Notes: generated from the letters alone by a model not told the origin. 64,000 bases of DNA from Allolucifera butyrica (GCF_900476375.1 NZ_UPPP01000059.1:44489-108488); one strand, 5' to 3'. Positions 52,974 to 62,669 are shown, numbered from the stretch's first letter. Numbers and translations: made by a program.

Positions 52974-53561
52974 ATGAACCGCAGCGCAGAAGTAACGCGA
53001 AAGACGGCGGAAACGGATATTACCGTTGAATTGAGCCTGGAGGGACGGGGAACGGCTGCTGTCAGGACAGGCATCGGATTTCTGGATCACATGCTGACCC
53101 TCTGGGCCAGGCACGGATTATTTGATATAACGGTTGAGGCCCAGGGGGATCTTTACATTGACGGCCATCATACGACGGAAGACACGGGAATTGTCCTGGG
53201 GCAGGCACTTAACCGCGCCCTGGGTGACAGGCAGGGAATCCGGCGCTACGGCACCGCTTTTGTCCCTATGGATGAAGCCCTGGCCATGGTGGCGGTGGAT
53301 ATCAGCGGCCGCCCTTTTTTAGTCTTTGATGCCGCTTTGCCTGCCGGCCGCATCGGTGAATTTGATACGGAACTGGTGGAAGAATTCTTACGGGCTCTGG
53401 CCGTGCATGCCGGATTAACATTGCATGTGCGCCTGTTGGCCGGCAAAAATGCCCATCATATTGTGGAAGCGATTTTTAAGGCTCTGGGCCGGGCCTTGGC
53501 GGAAGCCAGCCGGATTGATGAGCGGATTGCCGGTGTGTTGTCCACCAAAGGCACTTTATAG
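52974..53561 (+). CDS. hisB: imidazoleglycerol-phosphate dehydratase
   Basis: A manganese enzyme of 195 residues, monofunctional. The two metal motifs are [14 protein letters not shown] (about residue 65) and [18 protein letters not shown] (about 160); [16 protein letters not shown] is the N-terminal half-motif. ATG 52974 is 6 bases after AGGTG, preferred over GTG 52965. Confidence 0.96.
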   Translation: MNRSAEVTRKTAETDITVELSLEGRGTAAVRTGIGFLDHMLTLWARHGLFDITVEAQGDLYIDGHHTTEDTGIVLGQALNRALGDRQGIRRYGTAFVPMDEALAMVAVDISGRPFLVFDAALPAGRIGEFDTELVEEFLRALAVHAGLTLHVRLLAGKNAHHIVEAIFKALGRALAEASRIDERIAGVLSTKGTL

Positions 53562-53573
53562 GGGGAGAGTACA

Positions 53574-54182
53574 ATGATTGCCATTATTGATTATGGGATG
53601 GGCAACTTATATAGTGTGGAAAAGGCATTTGTAAAACTGGGCGCGGCAGTTGCCGTAACCCGTCAGGCTGATGAAATCGGGCAAGCGGATAAAGTCGTAT
53701 TACCTGGCGTGGGCGCTTTTGGCGACTGTATGCGTAATCTGCGCCAATATGGCCTGGAGGAAGTGATTCACCGGGTCATTGAGCGCGGAACCCCGTTTTT
53801 GGGCATCTGTGTCGGTCTGCAAATGCTGTTCGACGGCAGTGAAGAGGATCCGGGCGTGGCCGGACTGAGCATTTTTCCCGGTATGGTCCGCAAGCTGGTG
53901 ACGCCCGGCTTGAAAATTCCCCAAATCGGCTGGAACAGTCTCGAATTTCGCGCTGCCAGTCCGGTGTTAGACGGTCTGGCACCGCATTCTTTCGTTTATT
54001 TTGTTCACAGTTATCATGCCGTACCGGCCGATCCCGGGCTGGTCACGGCGGTGGCCGACTATGGCGGTGAGGTGACGGCGGCCGTGGGCCGGAATAATGT
54101 GCAGGCCGTACAATTCCATCCGGAAAAATCGAGTGCCGTAGGGATGGCCATCCTGGCAAACTTCAAGGAGATGAAAGCATGA
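53574..54182 (+). CDS. hisH: imidazole glycerol phosphate synthase glutaminase subunit
   Basis: Class I amidotransferase of 202 residues that supplies ammonia to HisF. The catalytic Cys is in LGICVGLQMLF (about residue 80) and His/Glu in VQFHPEKSS (about 180). IIDYGMGNLYSVEKAF opens the protein. ATG 53574 follows GGGGGAGA. It overlaps hisA by four bases. Confidence 0.97.
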   Translation: MIAIIDYGMGNLYSVEKAFVKLGAAVAVTRQADEIGQADKVVLPGVGAFGDCMRNLRQYGLEEVIHRVIERGTPFLGICVGLQMLFDGSEEDPGVAGLSIFPGMVRKLVTPGLKIPQIGWNSLEFRAASPVLDGLAPHSFVYFVHSYHAVPADPGLVTAVADYGGEVTAAVGRNNVQAVQFHPEKSSAVGMAILANFKEMKA

Positions 54183-54913
54183 TCATTTTTCCGGCGATTG
54201 ACATCCGGGGCGGTAAATGTGTCCGCCTGACCGAGGGCCGGTTTGACGCCGAGACGGTATTTGCCGATAATCCGGTGGAAATGGCTGTCCGCTGGGCTGC
54301 CGAGGGAGCGGAGTTTTTGCATGTAGTGGATCTGGATGGGGCACGGGCCGGACAGCCCGTAAACCTAAAGGTAATTACCGCCATTGTCCGGGCCGTATCG
54401 ATTCCGGTGCAACTGGGCGGGGGCATTCGTACTATGGAGAATATTGCCGCTCTTTTGCAATGCGGTATACAGCGGGTTATTTTAGGCTCCGTAGCGGTCC
54501 GGCAGCCGGAACTCGTAAAAGAAGCCTGTCGGCGCTATGGCAGCCGGATTGTAGCCGGGATTGACGCCCGGAACGGACAGGTCGCGGTGGATGGCTGGGG
54601 TGTGAGCGGCGGCGTGGAGGCGGCGGAGCTGGCATCCCAAATGGCTGCCGCCGGTGTGGAGCGGATTATTTACACCGATATTTCCCGCGACGGGACCTTG
54701 TCCGGGGTCAATGTAGAGGCCACTGCTGCTTTGGCACAGGCCGCGGGGATCCCGGTCATTGCGTCCGGCGGCGTGCGGGGGCTGGAAGATATTGAAGCGC
54801 TGCAGGCTGTTCAGTCGGCGGGAATTGAGGGTGTCATTGTCGGCAAAGCCATTTACACCGGCATGGTGGACTTGAAGACCGCGATCCGGGCAGCCGGGAA
54901 AGAGGTGGTTTGA
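54179..54913 (+). CDS. hisA: ProFAR isomerase
   Basis: A (beta/alpha)8 barrel enzyme of 244 residues that isomerises ProFAR to PRFAR. The catalytic Asp is in [15 protein letters not shown] (residue about 8) and the second in [13 protein letters not shown] (about 130). The phosphate sites VQLGGGIRT and [12 protein letters not shown] are intact. Overlaps hisH and hisF by four bases each. Confidence 0.97.
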   Translation: MIIFPAIDIRGGKCVRLTEGRFDAETVFADNPVEMAVRWAAEGAEFLHVVDLDGARAGQPVNLKVITAIVRAVSIPVQLGGGIRTMENIAALLQCGIQRVILGSVAVRQPELVKEACRRYGSRIVAGIDARNGQVAVDGWGVSGGVEAAELASQMAAAGVERIIYTDISRDGTLSGVNVEATAALAQAAGIPVIASGGVRGLEDIEALQAVQSAGIEGVIVGKAIYTGMVDLKTAIRAAGKEVV

Positions 54914-55671
54914 TGTATACCAAACGAATCATTCCCTGCCTGGACGTAAAAGACGGGCGGGTCGTAAAAGGAACTAACTTTATCGGCCTGAGGGATGCCG
55001 GCGACCCGGTGGAACTGGCCTCGGTTTATGACCGGGAACTAGCTGACGAACTGGTGTTTTTGGATATTACCGCTTCCTGCGAGGAACGCAATACCATGGT
55101 GCAGGTGGTGGAAAGCACGGCGGCGCAAGTCTTTATTCCCTTTACGGTGGGCGGAGGTATCCGCACCGTGGAAGACATCCGCAAAATGCTGAAAGCCGGC
55201 GCGGATAAGGTTTCTCTGAATACGGCCGCCGTCAAGGAGCCCGGTTTAATTGCAGCAGGGGCCAAACGTTTCGGCCGGCAGTGTATTGTTCTGGCGGTCG
55301 ACGCCCGGCAGACCGGCAAGGACCAATGGGAAGTGTATGTTAACGGCGGACGGACGCCCACCGGCCTGGATGTGCTCGACTGGGTGCGCAAAGCCACGGC
55401 CCTTGGTGCCGGAGAGATTCTTCTCACCAGTATGGATAAGGACGGCACGAAGGACGGTTACGATATCCCCCTTACGCGGGCTGTGTCGGAGACGGTGGAT
55501 GTACCGGTCATTGCTTCGGGGGGCGCCGGGGAACTGGAACATTTCTATGCGGTGCTGACGGCAGGCAAGGCCGATGCCGTGCTGGCGGCTTCGGTGTTTC
55601 ACTACGGCCGGTTTACAGTGCGTCAGGTAAAAGAATATTTGCAATCGCGCAATGTGGAGGTCAGATTATGA
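54910..55671 (+). CDS. hisF: imidazole glycerol phosphate synthase cyclase subunit
   Basis: Barrel enzyme of 253 residues that uses ammonia from HisH to make imidazole glycerol phosphate and [20 protein letters not shown] carries the first catalytic Asp (about 12), [10 protein letters not shown] the second (about 130); [15 protein letters not shown] and [13 protein letters not shown] bind phosphate. AICAR released here feeds into PurH, linking this operon to the purine genes. Confidence 0.97.
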   Translation: MMYTKRIIPCLDVKDGRVVKGTNFIGLRDAGDPVELASVYDRELADELVFLDITASCEERNTMVQVVESTAAQVFIPFTVGGGIRTVEDIRKMLKAGADKVSLNTAAVKEPGLIAAGAKRFGRQCIVLAVDARQTGKDQWEVYVNGGRTPTGLDVLDWVRKATALGAGEILLTSMDKDGTKDGYDIPLTRAVSETVDVPVIASGGAGELEHFYAVLTAGKADAVLAASVFHYGRFTVRQVKEYLQSRNVEVRL

Positions 55672-56321
55672 ATTTAGACGGGATAAAGTTTGATGTTAAC
55701 GGGTTAGTTCCCGCTGTCATACAGGACGAAAAAACAGGCGCCGTATTGATGCTGGCCTATATGAACCGGGAGTCGCTCGCCAAAACGGTGGAGACCGGCG
55801 TTACCTGGTTTTATAGCCGCAGCCGGAACCGTTTGTGGCAAAAAGGGGAAACGTCCGGGCATGTGCAAACGGTTAGGAATATTTATTATGATTGTGACGC
55901 CGATTCGCTGCTGGTGAAAGTGGAACAGACAGGGGCCGCCTGCCACGAAGGAACGTTTTCCTGCTTTAGCCGGAAGTTGGGAGAGACAAAGAGCGAAGCA
56001 GCGAAACTTTTTGACCCGGAAAAGGTGTATGGCGGGTCGGCGGCCGCTATTCTGCAGGAACTGTATCAGGTCATTACCGACCGCAAAGCCAACCCCAAGG
56101 AAGGTTCGTATACCAACTACCTTTTTACCAAAGGTCAGGATAAGATTCTGAAAAAGGTAGGTGAGGAAGCGACGGAAACGGTCATTGCCTCCAAGAACAA
56201 CAGCAAGGCCGAAATCCTGTACGAAATGGCCGACCTTTGGTATCATTGCATGGTGCTGCTGGCCTATCACGGGATTACCCCCGCGGAATTGCTGGCGGAA
56301 CTGCAAAGCCGGCGGAAATAA
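55668..56321 (+). CDS. hisIE: bifunctional phosphoribosyl-AMP cyclohydrolase / phosphoribosyl-ATP pyrophosphatase
   Basis: Second and third steps of the pathway in one 217-residue chain. The HisI domain (about 1-112) has [31 protein letters not shown] and the zinc/metal residues [11 protein letters not shown] and CHEG. The HisE domain (about 118-212) shows [25 protein letters not shown] and a [14 protein letters not shown] helix. Last gene of the operon, four-base overlap with hisF. Confidence 0.97.
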   Translation: MNLDGIKFDVNGLVPAVIQDEKTGAVLMLAYMNRESLAKTVETGVTWFYSRSRNRLWQKGETSGHVQTVRNIYYDCDADSLLVKVEQTGAACHEGTFSCFSRKLGETKSEAAKLFDPEKVYGGSAAAILQELYQVITDRKANPKEGSYTNYLFTKGQDKILKKVGEEATETVIASKNNSKAEILYEMADLWYHCMVLLAYHGITPAELLAELQSRRK

Positions 56322-56359
56322 GAAATCAAAAAAGTTTATGATTCCCTGTTAGCTATTAG

Positions 56360-56393
56360 GCTGCCAGTCACGGTTGTGGCTGGCGGCTTTATT
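56360..56393 (+). terminator. his operon terminator
   Basis: GCTGCCAGTCAC-GGTT-GTGGCTGGCGGC, with two G-U pairs, then TTTATT. Confidence 0.8.
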
Positions 56394-56432
56394 ATAAGTA
56401 TAGTTTTAAAGACTGCATAGAAAGCCGTTAAC

Positions 56433-56506
56433 GGCAGAAGAATCGCCTTATCAACGCCCCGCCGTTGCCACTTAACCTCCGCTTATGACAAGACGATCCT
56501 TCTGCC
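56433..56506. repeat. 74-base imperfect palindrome
   Basis: GGCAGAAGAATCGCCTTATCA pairs with TGACAAGACGATCCTTCTGCC across a GC-rich centre. It is too long and lacks a T tract for a normal terminator; a MITE-like or RNA hairpin element is possible. Confidence 0.5.
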
Positions 56507-56539
56507 TGAATTGGCGTCAAAAATGATTTTCAGATAGTT

Positions 56540-56596
56540 TCCCCGCGCCCTGTACCATGAGCCAAGAGCCGAAAGACCGCATCAGCGGTTTTTCTT
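56540..56596. repeat. dispersed intergenic repeat, copy B
   Basis: CCGCGCCCTGTACCATGAGCC...GAGCCGAAAGACCGC-ATCA-GCGGTTTTTCTT, closely similar to copy A at 33680 and copy C at 61783. Confidence 0.6.
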
Positions 56597-56741
56597 ATAT
56601 CGAAAGAGAAACCGGGGAAAATGAGGGCATTTGTGTTAAGCGGCAGGAGTCTGCCGTTTTTGCTTGAATACTTATTATAAGAGAATGATTGCCTTGGCAG
56701 TATTGTATTTTAGACAGCTAACGTGTTGAAGGAGACCCTGA

Positions 56742-57506
56742 ATGGAATCATTAACTTTGCAAATGACTATTTTCTTATTGGGAGCCGGTTTTGTCGCTTC
56801 TTTTATTGATTCGGTAGCCGGGGGCGGCGGCCTTGTGTCGTTGCCGGCTTTACTGCTGACCGGCCTGCCGATGCCGCTGGCTTTAGGCACCAATAAACTG
56901 GCCAGTTCCATGTCTTCTCTGACCAGTACCTTATCCTTTATGTATTCCGGTAAGGTAAAGTACCGTTTGGTAGCCTGGCTTTTTCCCCTGTCCTTTGCCG
57001 GTTCGGTTTTGGGAGCGTATACGGTAAAACAAATTCCGTCCGAATTTTTGCGGCCCTTAGTAGTTGTACTGCTTGTGGCCGTAACGATTTATACGGTTGC
57101 CAAAAAAAATTGGGGAACCTGTTCGACGTATACGGGGATAACGGGTAAAACAGCAGTTTTAAGCGGTCTTGCGGCTGCGGCGTTAGGTTTTTATGATGGT
57201 TTTTTCGGGCCGGGTACGGGCTCGTTTCTGGTTTTCGCGTTTGTAATGATTGGATTTGATTTTGTTGTGGCGGCAGGCAATGCCAAGGTGCTTAACTTTG
57301 CCAGTAATATTGCTGCCATTATTACCTTTGTGGTGTTGCATTCCGTAAATTATCAATACGGGCTGGTCATGGGACTGGGCATGATTGCCGGGGCGATCGT
57401 CGGTTCACAGGTCGCCATCCGCAAGGGAGTTGCCTATGTTCGTCCGCTGTTTATCTGTGTGACGGCGGTGCTGATCGGCAAGCAAATTTGGGATTTATTA
57501 TCCTAA
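56742..57506 (+). CDS. TauE/SafE-family sulfite exporter-like permease
   Basis: An integral membrane protein of 254 residues with about 7-8 helices arranged as two repeats. GFVASFIDSVAGGGGLVSLPALLLTGLP at the N-terminus and GFYDGFFGPGTGSFLVFAFV in the second half are the twin TauE signatures. Family members move sulfite, sulfoacetate or similar anions. The neighbours give no substrate clue. ATG 56742 follows GAAGGAGA. Confidence 0.9.
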   Translation: MESLTLQMTIFLLGAGFVASFIDSVAGGGGLVSLPALLLTGLPMPLALGTNKLASSMSSLTSTLSFMYSGKVKYRLVAWLFPLSFAGSVLGAYTVKQIPSEFLRPLVVVLLVAVTIYTVAKKNWGTCSTYTGITGKTAVLSGLAAAALGFYDGFFGPGTGSFLVFAFVMIGFDFVVAAGNAKVLNFASNIAAIITFVVLHSVNYQYGLVMGLGMIAGAIVGSQVAIRKGVAYVRPLFICVTAVLIGKQIWDLLS

Positions 57507-57544
57507 GCAGCAAAATGTATGATAGAGGGAAGGTGAAAAGGCTG

Positions 57545-58666
57545 ATGGAGCAGGAGAAGAAGGAATATTTTAAGTTTTGCCCCTTTTGCGGCGCTGATCT
57601 GGCGCAGCGGGCCTTTCATTTTTGTCCCTTTTGCGGCCAAAAACTAATATTGAGTGAAGTTGGGAATGAGCCGGAAAATCAACAGGTAACGGCAGAAAGC
57701 CGGCCCGTTGAGACGGTGGAAGATATCGTCAGGTATTACGATGAGTTTATCCGGGAAAAACGGCAGTTGGGATTGCCGGAAGAACAGATACGGATTGAGG
57801 CCGGGGAATTGGTCCAAACGTTAAAACGCCGGCTGAACATTCATATCACGACGGTTGCCAAGAAGAAATTTTCGCCGGCAGTGAATGAGCATCCAGCGCA
57901 AGATTCTGAATTTGAGAATTACAGTCTCATTTTGAAGGCCTGCTCTCGCCGGGAAAGCTTGGCACGCCGGCTGGAAAAGCGGCTCTTGCGCAGTTATTTT
58001 GCTATTCAACTGGCTTTAGACAGAATCCCCGGTATCATTATTTACAAGGCCAGGGTAGATACGATGCCGGCTTTGATAAAGGCTTTTAAAGCGGAGAAAG
58101 CGGCCATTACAGTAGTTGGCGGCCAACTGGAAGTGAATTGTTCCGCCGCAGAAATGATTCCCGATTTTCGGGAACTGTCGCCATTTTTGCAGGAGCTAAT
58201 GCAGGCGGCGCCGGCCAATTTATGGCTGGGCGATTCGTTTTATCTCGTAGTGGAAGCGATTCATAAGGCATTTCAATGCCGGGGCGCGCTGGCCGTTTCG
58301 GATCAGGCTCTTTATTTTGTCTACCGGCAGACCGCCGCCGGACCGGTATGTTGGACCGTTATTTCCTATTACCGGGTTGCGGCGACTTCCCGCAGCCGAA
58401 ACGAATCGCCAGCCGCGCTGACTGTACGTTACCGGGATACGGACGAACTGGATGCGATGCTTTTCGACAGTTACGGTGATCTGGACCGCCTGTATCCGGT
58501 GCTGGAAAAGGCAATCAATGCCGGCGGTTATCGCTGGTTTATAAAGCGAAGCTGCGGAAACTGCGGCGATGTTGCCCGGGAAGAGGTGGATACGGCTTAT
58601 GCCGGGGAAGGCTGCCTCGTTTGCGGTAAGCGGCTGGAACGCAGATTAATCGATAAAAAACAATAG
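57545..58666 (+). CDS. protein with N- and C-terminal zinc ribbons, unknown function
   Basis: A 373-residue soluble protein. The N-terminus carries two CxxC knuckles (FCPFCGADLA and FCPFCGQKL, about residues 10-38) and the C-terminus two more (CGNCGDVA and CLVCGKRL, about 338-365). The middle part has charged helices (RREKRQLGLPEEQ-like) and a LYFVYRQTAAGPVCWTVISYYRVAA segment that resembles a PH-like or short-chain sensor fold, though I cannot name it. Start at ATG 57545 after GGAAGGTG; GTG 57533 is possible. It is followed after 10 bases by the YibQ gene, so the two are probably cotranscribed. Confidence 0.7.
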   Translation: MEQEKKEYFKFCPFCGADLAQRAFHFCPFCGQKLILSEVGNEPENQQVTAESRPVETVEDIVRYYDEFIREKRQLGLPEEQIRIEAGELVQTLKRRLNIHITTVAKKKFSPAVNEHPAQDSEFENYSLILKACSRRESLARRLEKRLLRSYFAIQLALDRIPGIIIYKARVDTMPALIKAFKAEKAAITVVGGQLEVNCSAAEMIPDFRELSPFLQELMQAAPANLWLGDSFYLVVEAIHKAFQCRGALAVSDQALYFVYRQTAAGPVCWTVISYYRVAATSRSRNESPAALTVRYRDTDELDAMLFDSYGDLDRLYPVLEKAINAGGYRWFIKRSCGNCGDVAREEVDTAYAGEGCLVCGKRLERRLIDKKQ

Positions 58667-58676
58667 GAGAAATTAT

Positions 58677-59909
58677 ATGGCTAAACGAAGCAGCAGAAAG
58701 GGCTGGATTTTGCTCGGAATGGCGCTATTGGCTGCCATTCTTTATTTTCAGTTGCCGGACAAAGAGAAACAGGATTCTGGCCACAAGTATAATACGGAAA
58801 AAACCGGTGCCGGTGTAGTTGCCGATTTTTCCGCTGCAACTAACAAAATTCATAGTGCTGTCGACCAGGGAATGCAAAAAGCAGGGCTTAGCGTGAAGGA
58901 TGTGAAAGACAGTAAAAGGGAAGTACCGCGCAAGGAGGTTGAGGGGACCATTCGCTGGACTCTGCGGGAAGTGCTGGCAGCGGCGCCGGCGAATGCCAGC
59001 CTGGACAATGTTCAAAGCGCTATTCAGTCAGCCATAAAAGCGGCCGGCGGGGAGGTATTTGCCGCTCAGCCGGATACCTATAAGGGTATGGATGTTCTGA
59101 GAATGGATATTGGCCTGAAAGACACACTGGCCGGTGATCCGGTTACGATGATTGCCGAAAAGGTCTATATTGCTCAGGAAAAGGTAGCCGGGGGAAAAAC
59201 GGCGCTAGTGCCGGAGAAGAAAACGGAAGTTCGGCCGCCTGCTCCCGAACGGGCTAAAATGGCAATTATTATTGACGATTTTGGTTACAACCAGGAGCCA
59301 ATCGGTATGTTTGCCAGTATGGGAAGACCGCTTACCTTTTCGGTTTTGCCGTATCATATTTTCAGTAATGAAGCGGCGTCCCGGGGTCTTGCCGCCGGAC
59401 AGCAGGTCATGCTGCACCTTCCCATGGAGCCGATGTCCGCCTCTGTGGGGCAGGAGAAGACCAGTATTCAGGTTGCTATGAGCGATGCTGAGATTCGCGA
59501 CATTGTTACCAAGGCGATTCAGTCGGTACCGGGTATTGTTGGCGTAAATAATCATGAAGGTTCGCGGGCTACTGCGGACCCCCGGGTTATGAAAGCGGTT
59601 CTGGGCGTCATAAAAAATAATGATCTATTTTTTATTGACAGCCGGACAAGCAGCCGGTCCGTAGCCTTTGACATGGCGAAACAGACCGGTGTCCCCACGG
59701 GGGAAAACAGCCTGTTTATTGACAATAGTTCCGACATTGCCGCAATCAAAGAGCAATTGCAGAGAGCGGCTCAAATTGCCTTGCGTTATGGCAGTATAAT
59801 TGTCATCGGCCATGCGCGTTCCAATACGGCTATAGCGATTCGGGAAGCCATACCGGATTTGGAAGCGGATGGAATCCGGCTGGTATTTGTTTCCCAGTTA
59901 GTAAAATAG
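58677..59909 (+). CDS. divergent polysaccharide deacetylase, YibQ family
   Basis: A 410-residue envelope protein. An N-terminal membrane anchor (about residues 9-26, WILLGMALLAAILYF) is followed by a long linker and a helical region, then the divergent NodB-like domain (about 195-405): MAIIIDDFGYNQEPIGMF, TFSVLPYH, VMLHLPMEP, GVNNHEGSRATADP and FFIDSRTSS, with IVIGHARSNT near the end. These are the family signatures. YibQ proteins are typical of Gram-negative-type bacteria, which supports a diderm host. The substrate is not established. A strong terminator follows. Confidence 0.9.
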   Translation: MAKRSSRKGWILLGMALLAAILYFQLPDKEKQDSGHKYNTEKTGAGVVADFSAATNKIHSAVDQGMQKAGLSVKDVKDSKREVPRKEVEGTIRWTLREVLAAAPANASLDNVQSAIQSAIKAAGGEVFAAQPDTYKGMDVLRMDIGLKDTLAGDPVTMIAEKVYIAQEKVAGGKTALVPEKKTEVRPPAPERAKMAIIIDDFGYNQEPIGMFASMGRPLTFSVLPYHIFSNEAASRGLAAGQQVMLHLPMEPMSASVGQEKTSIQVAMSDAEIRDIVTKAIQSVPGIVGVNNHEGSRATADPRVMKAVLGVIKNNDLFFIDSRTSSRSVAFDMAKQTGVPTGENSLFIDNSSDIAAIKEQLQRAAQIALRYGSIIVIGHARSNTAIAIREAIPDLEADGIRLVFVSQLVK

Positions 59910-59924
59910 TTTAATTTAAAAGGG

Positions 59925-59960
59925 AACGCCTGCCTCTCGTTAAAGAGGCAGGCGTTTTTT
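59925..59960. terminator. bidirectional terminator
   Basis: AACGCCTGCCTC pairs with GAGGCAGGCGTT, followed by TTTT. Shared by YibQ and the convergent aminotransferase. Confidence 0.9.
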
Positions 59961-59986
59961 GCACGTCCAATATATGAATTTTGCGG

Positions 59987-61147
59987 TTAGCGGGAAATGA
60001 ACCGGCCGATCCGCTCCAGCGCTTCGGAAAGATTAGCAATGGAAGACGCATAGGAACAGCGGACAAATCCTTCGCCGCTCTGGCCGAAGGCGTCACCCGG
60101 GACCAGCGCCACTTTTTCCGCTTTTAAAAGTTCTTCCGCGAACTGAAGGGAAGTCAATCCTGTTTGCCGGATGGAAGGGAAGATATAGAAAGCTCCTTTC
60201 GGTTCAAAACAAGTCAGTCCCATTTGCCGGAATCCGTCCAGCATGAGCCGCCGCCGCCGGTTATATTCGGCTACCATTTCCTGCATACTGTGCTCGCCGC
60301 GCCGTAAGGCTTCAATGGCGGCTACCTGTGCCGTAATTGGCGCGCACAGCATGGTGTATTGATGAATTTTGGTCATAGCGCCGATAAAGTCGGGATTGGA
60401 AAGGGCGTAACCGATTCGCCAGCCCGTCATGGCATAAGCTTTCGAAAATCCGTTTAGCAGGATGGTCCGGTCCCGCATTTCTGGCAGCCCGGCAAAACAG
60501 ACATGCTTGCCTTCGTAAGTAAGAAGGGAATAAATTTCGTCGGCAATGACAATGAGGTCGTGCTTTTGGACGAAACGGGCAATTGCCTCCAGTTCCTGTT
60601 TCGGCATGATGGCGCCGGTGGGATTGTTGGGATAGCCGATCAACAGAACTTTGGTGCGGGGCGTGACCAGTTTTTCCAATTGGTCTACGGTGACCCGGAA
60701 TTCGGTGTCCATGGTTGTCGGCACCGGGACGGCAACGCCGCCAGCCAGGGTGGCGCAAGTTTTATACGATACGTAGCAAGGTTCCGGGATCAGAACTTCA
60801 TCGCCCGGGCTGAGAATGGCCCGCATGGCAAGATCCAGCGCTTCGCTGACGCCCACGGTAACCAGAATTTCATTGCGCGGATTATAAGAAATCCGGTAGT
60901 CCTTCTGCATGATCCGGGCAATTTCCTCCCGCAGTTCCAATAAGCCGTAATTGGAGGTATAGGCAGTGTAACCCTTCTGCAGGCCGTATACGCAGCTTTC
61001 CCGGATATGCCAGGGGGTAATGAAATCCGGTTCGCCGACTCCCAGGGAAATGACTCCTTTCATTTCGGCGACGATATCAAAAAAACGGCGTATGCCGGAA
61101 GGCGGAATGGCTTTTACGACAGGGGATACGCGGTCAGCCCAGCTCAC
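59987..61147 (-). CDS. class I/II aminotransferase, AspC/PatA-like
   Basis: A 386-residue PLP enzyme. VISLGVGEPDF at the N-terminus, VTVGVSEALDLAMRAIL, IGYPNNPTGAIM, VIADEIYSLLTYEG and the Schiff-base lysine in LLNGFSKAYAMTGWRIGYAL (about 235) are standard for aspartate/aromatic-type aminotransferases; the C-terminal Arg region reads FVRCSYASSIANL. The substrate cannot be read off. It overlaps by four bases the end of an Lrp/AsnC regulator gene, which points to an amino acid catabolic or biosynthetic transaminase under its control. Confidence 0.9.
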   Translation of the reverse strand: MSWADRVSPVVKAIPPSGIRRFFDIVAEMKGVISLGVGEPDFITPWHIRESCVYGLQKGYTAYTSNYGLLELREEIARIMQKDYRISYNPRNEILVTVGVSEALDLAMRAILSPGDEVLIPEPCYVSYKTCATLAGGVAVPVPTTMDTEFRVTVDQLEKLVTPRTKVLLIGYPNNPTGAIMPKQELEAIARFVQKHDLIVIADEIYSLLTYEGKHVCFAGLPEMRDRTILLNGFSKAYAMTGWRIGYALSNPDFIGAMTKIHQYTMLCAPITAQVAAIEALRRGEHSMQEMVAEYNRRRRLMLDGFRQMGLTCFEPKGAFYIFPSIRQTGLTSLQFAEELLKAEKVALVPGDAFGQSGEGFVRCSYASSIANLSEALERIGRFISR

Positions 61148-61641
61148 GGTGTCACCACCAGTCTATGGTCTTCTTCTTCATCTTCAATGATGACGCCGGC
61201 GTATTTATACTGTTTTAGCATAAAATGGGTGGTGGTGCTGATGACGCCTTCAATGGTCGACAGCTTGGTGGATACAAAATCGGCAATTTCCCGGAGGGTC
61301 TGTCCTTCCAGCATTACCAGGAGGTCAAACGCGCCGGACATAAGATATAAACTGCGCACTTCGGGAAAACGGTAGATGCGTTCCGCCAGAGCATCAAAAC
61401 CGACTTCCCGCTGCGGGGTGATTTTTACTTCAATAATTGCCGTAACCGAATCGACGCCGGCTTTTTCCCAGTTAATAATGGGCTGATATGTAACAATGAT
61501 TTTTTCATCTTCCAATTGTTTAATTTGGGCCTGTACTTCGGCCGGAGACCGGCCAAGCATGACTGCCATTTCTTCCACCGTATGATTATGATTTTTCTCC
61601 AGTAATTCCAGTAATTCTTTTACTTCTGCATCTTTCTCCAT
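61144..61641 (-). CDS. Lrp/AsnC-family transcriptional regulator
   Basis: A 165-residue regulator. The N-terminal winged helix (about 5-50; LLELLEKNHNHTVEEMAVMLGRSPAEVQAQIKQLEDE) and C-terminal RAM/AsnC ligand domain (about 70-150; TAIIEVKITPQREVGFDALAERIYRF) are clear. ATG 61641 is 8 bases after AGGAG. It is the first gene of a two-gene operon with the aminotransferase and probably controls it in response to an amino acid. Confidence 0.9.
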   Translation of the reverse strand: MEKDAEVKELLELLEKNHNHTVEEMAVMLGRSPAEVQAQIKQLEDEKIIVTYQPIINWEKAGVDSVTAIIEVKITPQREVGFDALAERIYRFPEVRSLYLMSGAFDLLVMLEGQTLREIADFVSTKLSTIEGVISTTTHFMLKQYKYAGVIIEDEEEDHRLVVTP

Positions 61642-61782
61642 TGGTAGCCCACTCCTCAAATCTATTTTTATTTTTCTGTAAATAGGTTAATAATTTAGTT
61701 TAAAATGATATTGAACAATTATTCCCTGGAAAGGAAAAGATTAAAACATTTGTAAAAAATTCAACGCCTGTCCGAAAGAATC

Positions 61783-61826
61783 CTTCTGCGCCACAAGCCG
61801 AAAGACCGCGTCAGCGGTCTTTCTTG
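61783..61826. repeat. dispersed intergenic repeat, copy C
   Basis: TTCTGCGCCACAAGCCGAAAGACCGC-GTCA-GCGGTCTTTCTT. The hairpin also serves as the terminator of the TtcA-like gene on the minus strand. Confidence 0.6.
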
Positions 61827-62599
61827 TTCCAGAAGGAAACAAATTTTTGCTTCATTTCCGCCCGGCCGGGTTCCGGCGGCCATAATTCCATCGCGGCGTC
61901 GGCGCGCATGGCGGCAGCCAGATGGGTATAGACCGCCTTGTTATTTTTTTGCAGATCACGGATCATTTCTTTAATTTCCTGGCGTTTGGTTTTGCCGTTG
62001 AACGGACAGGGACTGGGAATGGGCGTAAAGCCATGCAGCCGGGATGTACCGACCAATTTCTTTTCCCGGAAATAGATCAGGGGGCGGATTACGGTCAGTT
62101 TGGTACGGTCTAAATGAGTGACAGGTAAAAAAGTCCGCAGTTGGCCCGAATATAAAAGTCCCATAAAAAAAGTTTCCACGGCGTCGTCATGATGATGAGC
62201 TAAGGCAACTTTGTTGAAACCGTGCTTTACGGCGAAGTTATTGACTGCGCCGCGCCGGAAAAAGGCGCAGGAAAAGCAAGGGTCGTTGCCGTGGTTTTTT
62301 TCGATAATACCGGCAATGTTGAACTGTTCGGTGGAAAAAGGGATATCCAGACGGGAGCAAAAATCAGCCAGCGGCGAAAGATCAAAATCGGGAGTAAACA
62401 TGGGATCCAGGGTGTAGGCAGCCAAATCAATGGAAAAGGGAAGGTGCTGCCGGATCAGTGATAATGCATAGGTTAGAAAAACACTGTCTTTGCCGCCGGA
62501 TAAGCCGATGAGAACGCGGTCACCCGGTGCCAGCATGTCAAATTCAATGATTGCCCGCCATAAATGACTGAAATAATCTTTGGGAAGATGTTTACGCAT
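61811..62599 (-). CDS. TtcA-like tRNA 2-thiocytidine synthase family protein
   Basis: A 262-residue PP-loop protein. The pyrophosphatase loop is IGLSGGKDSVFLTYAL (about residues 31-46). The CxxC pair in DPCFSCAFFRRGAVN and the later Cys in SPCPFNG match the three cysteines that bind the 4Fe-4S cluster in TtcA. ALAHHHDDAVETFFMGLLY is also typical. It probably activates a tRNA base with ATP for thiolation; position C32 is inferred from the family. The hairpin repeat after the stop acts as terminator. Confidence 0.83.
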   Translation of the reverse strand: MRKHLPKDYFSHLWRAIIEFDMLAPGDRVLIGLSGGKDSVFLTYALSLIRQHLPFSIDLAAYTLDPMFTPDFDLSPLADFCSRLDIPFSTEQFNIAGIIEKNHGNDPCFSCAFFRRGAVNNFAVKHGFNKVALAHHHDDAVETFFMGLLYSGQLRTFLPVTHLDRTKLTVIRPLIYFREKKLVGTSRLHGFTPIPSPCPFNGKTKRQEIKEMIRDLQKNNKAVYTHLAAAMRADAAMELWPPEPGRAEMKQKFVSFWNKKDR

Positions 62600-62669
62600 A
62601 GACTAACCTCACGTTAAAATGTATAAAAATATTATAAAACAAAATCGGGTTGTCGGGCAGCAATTATTT

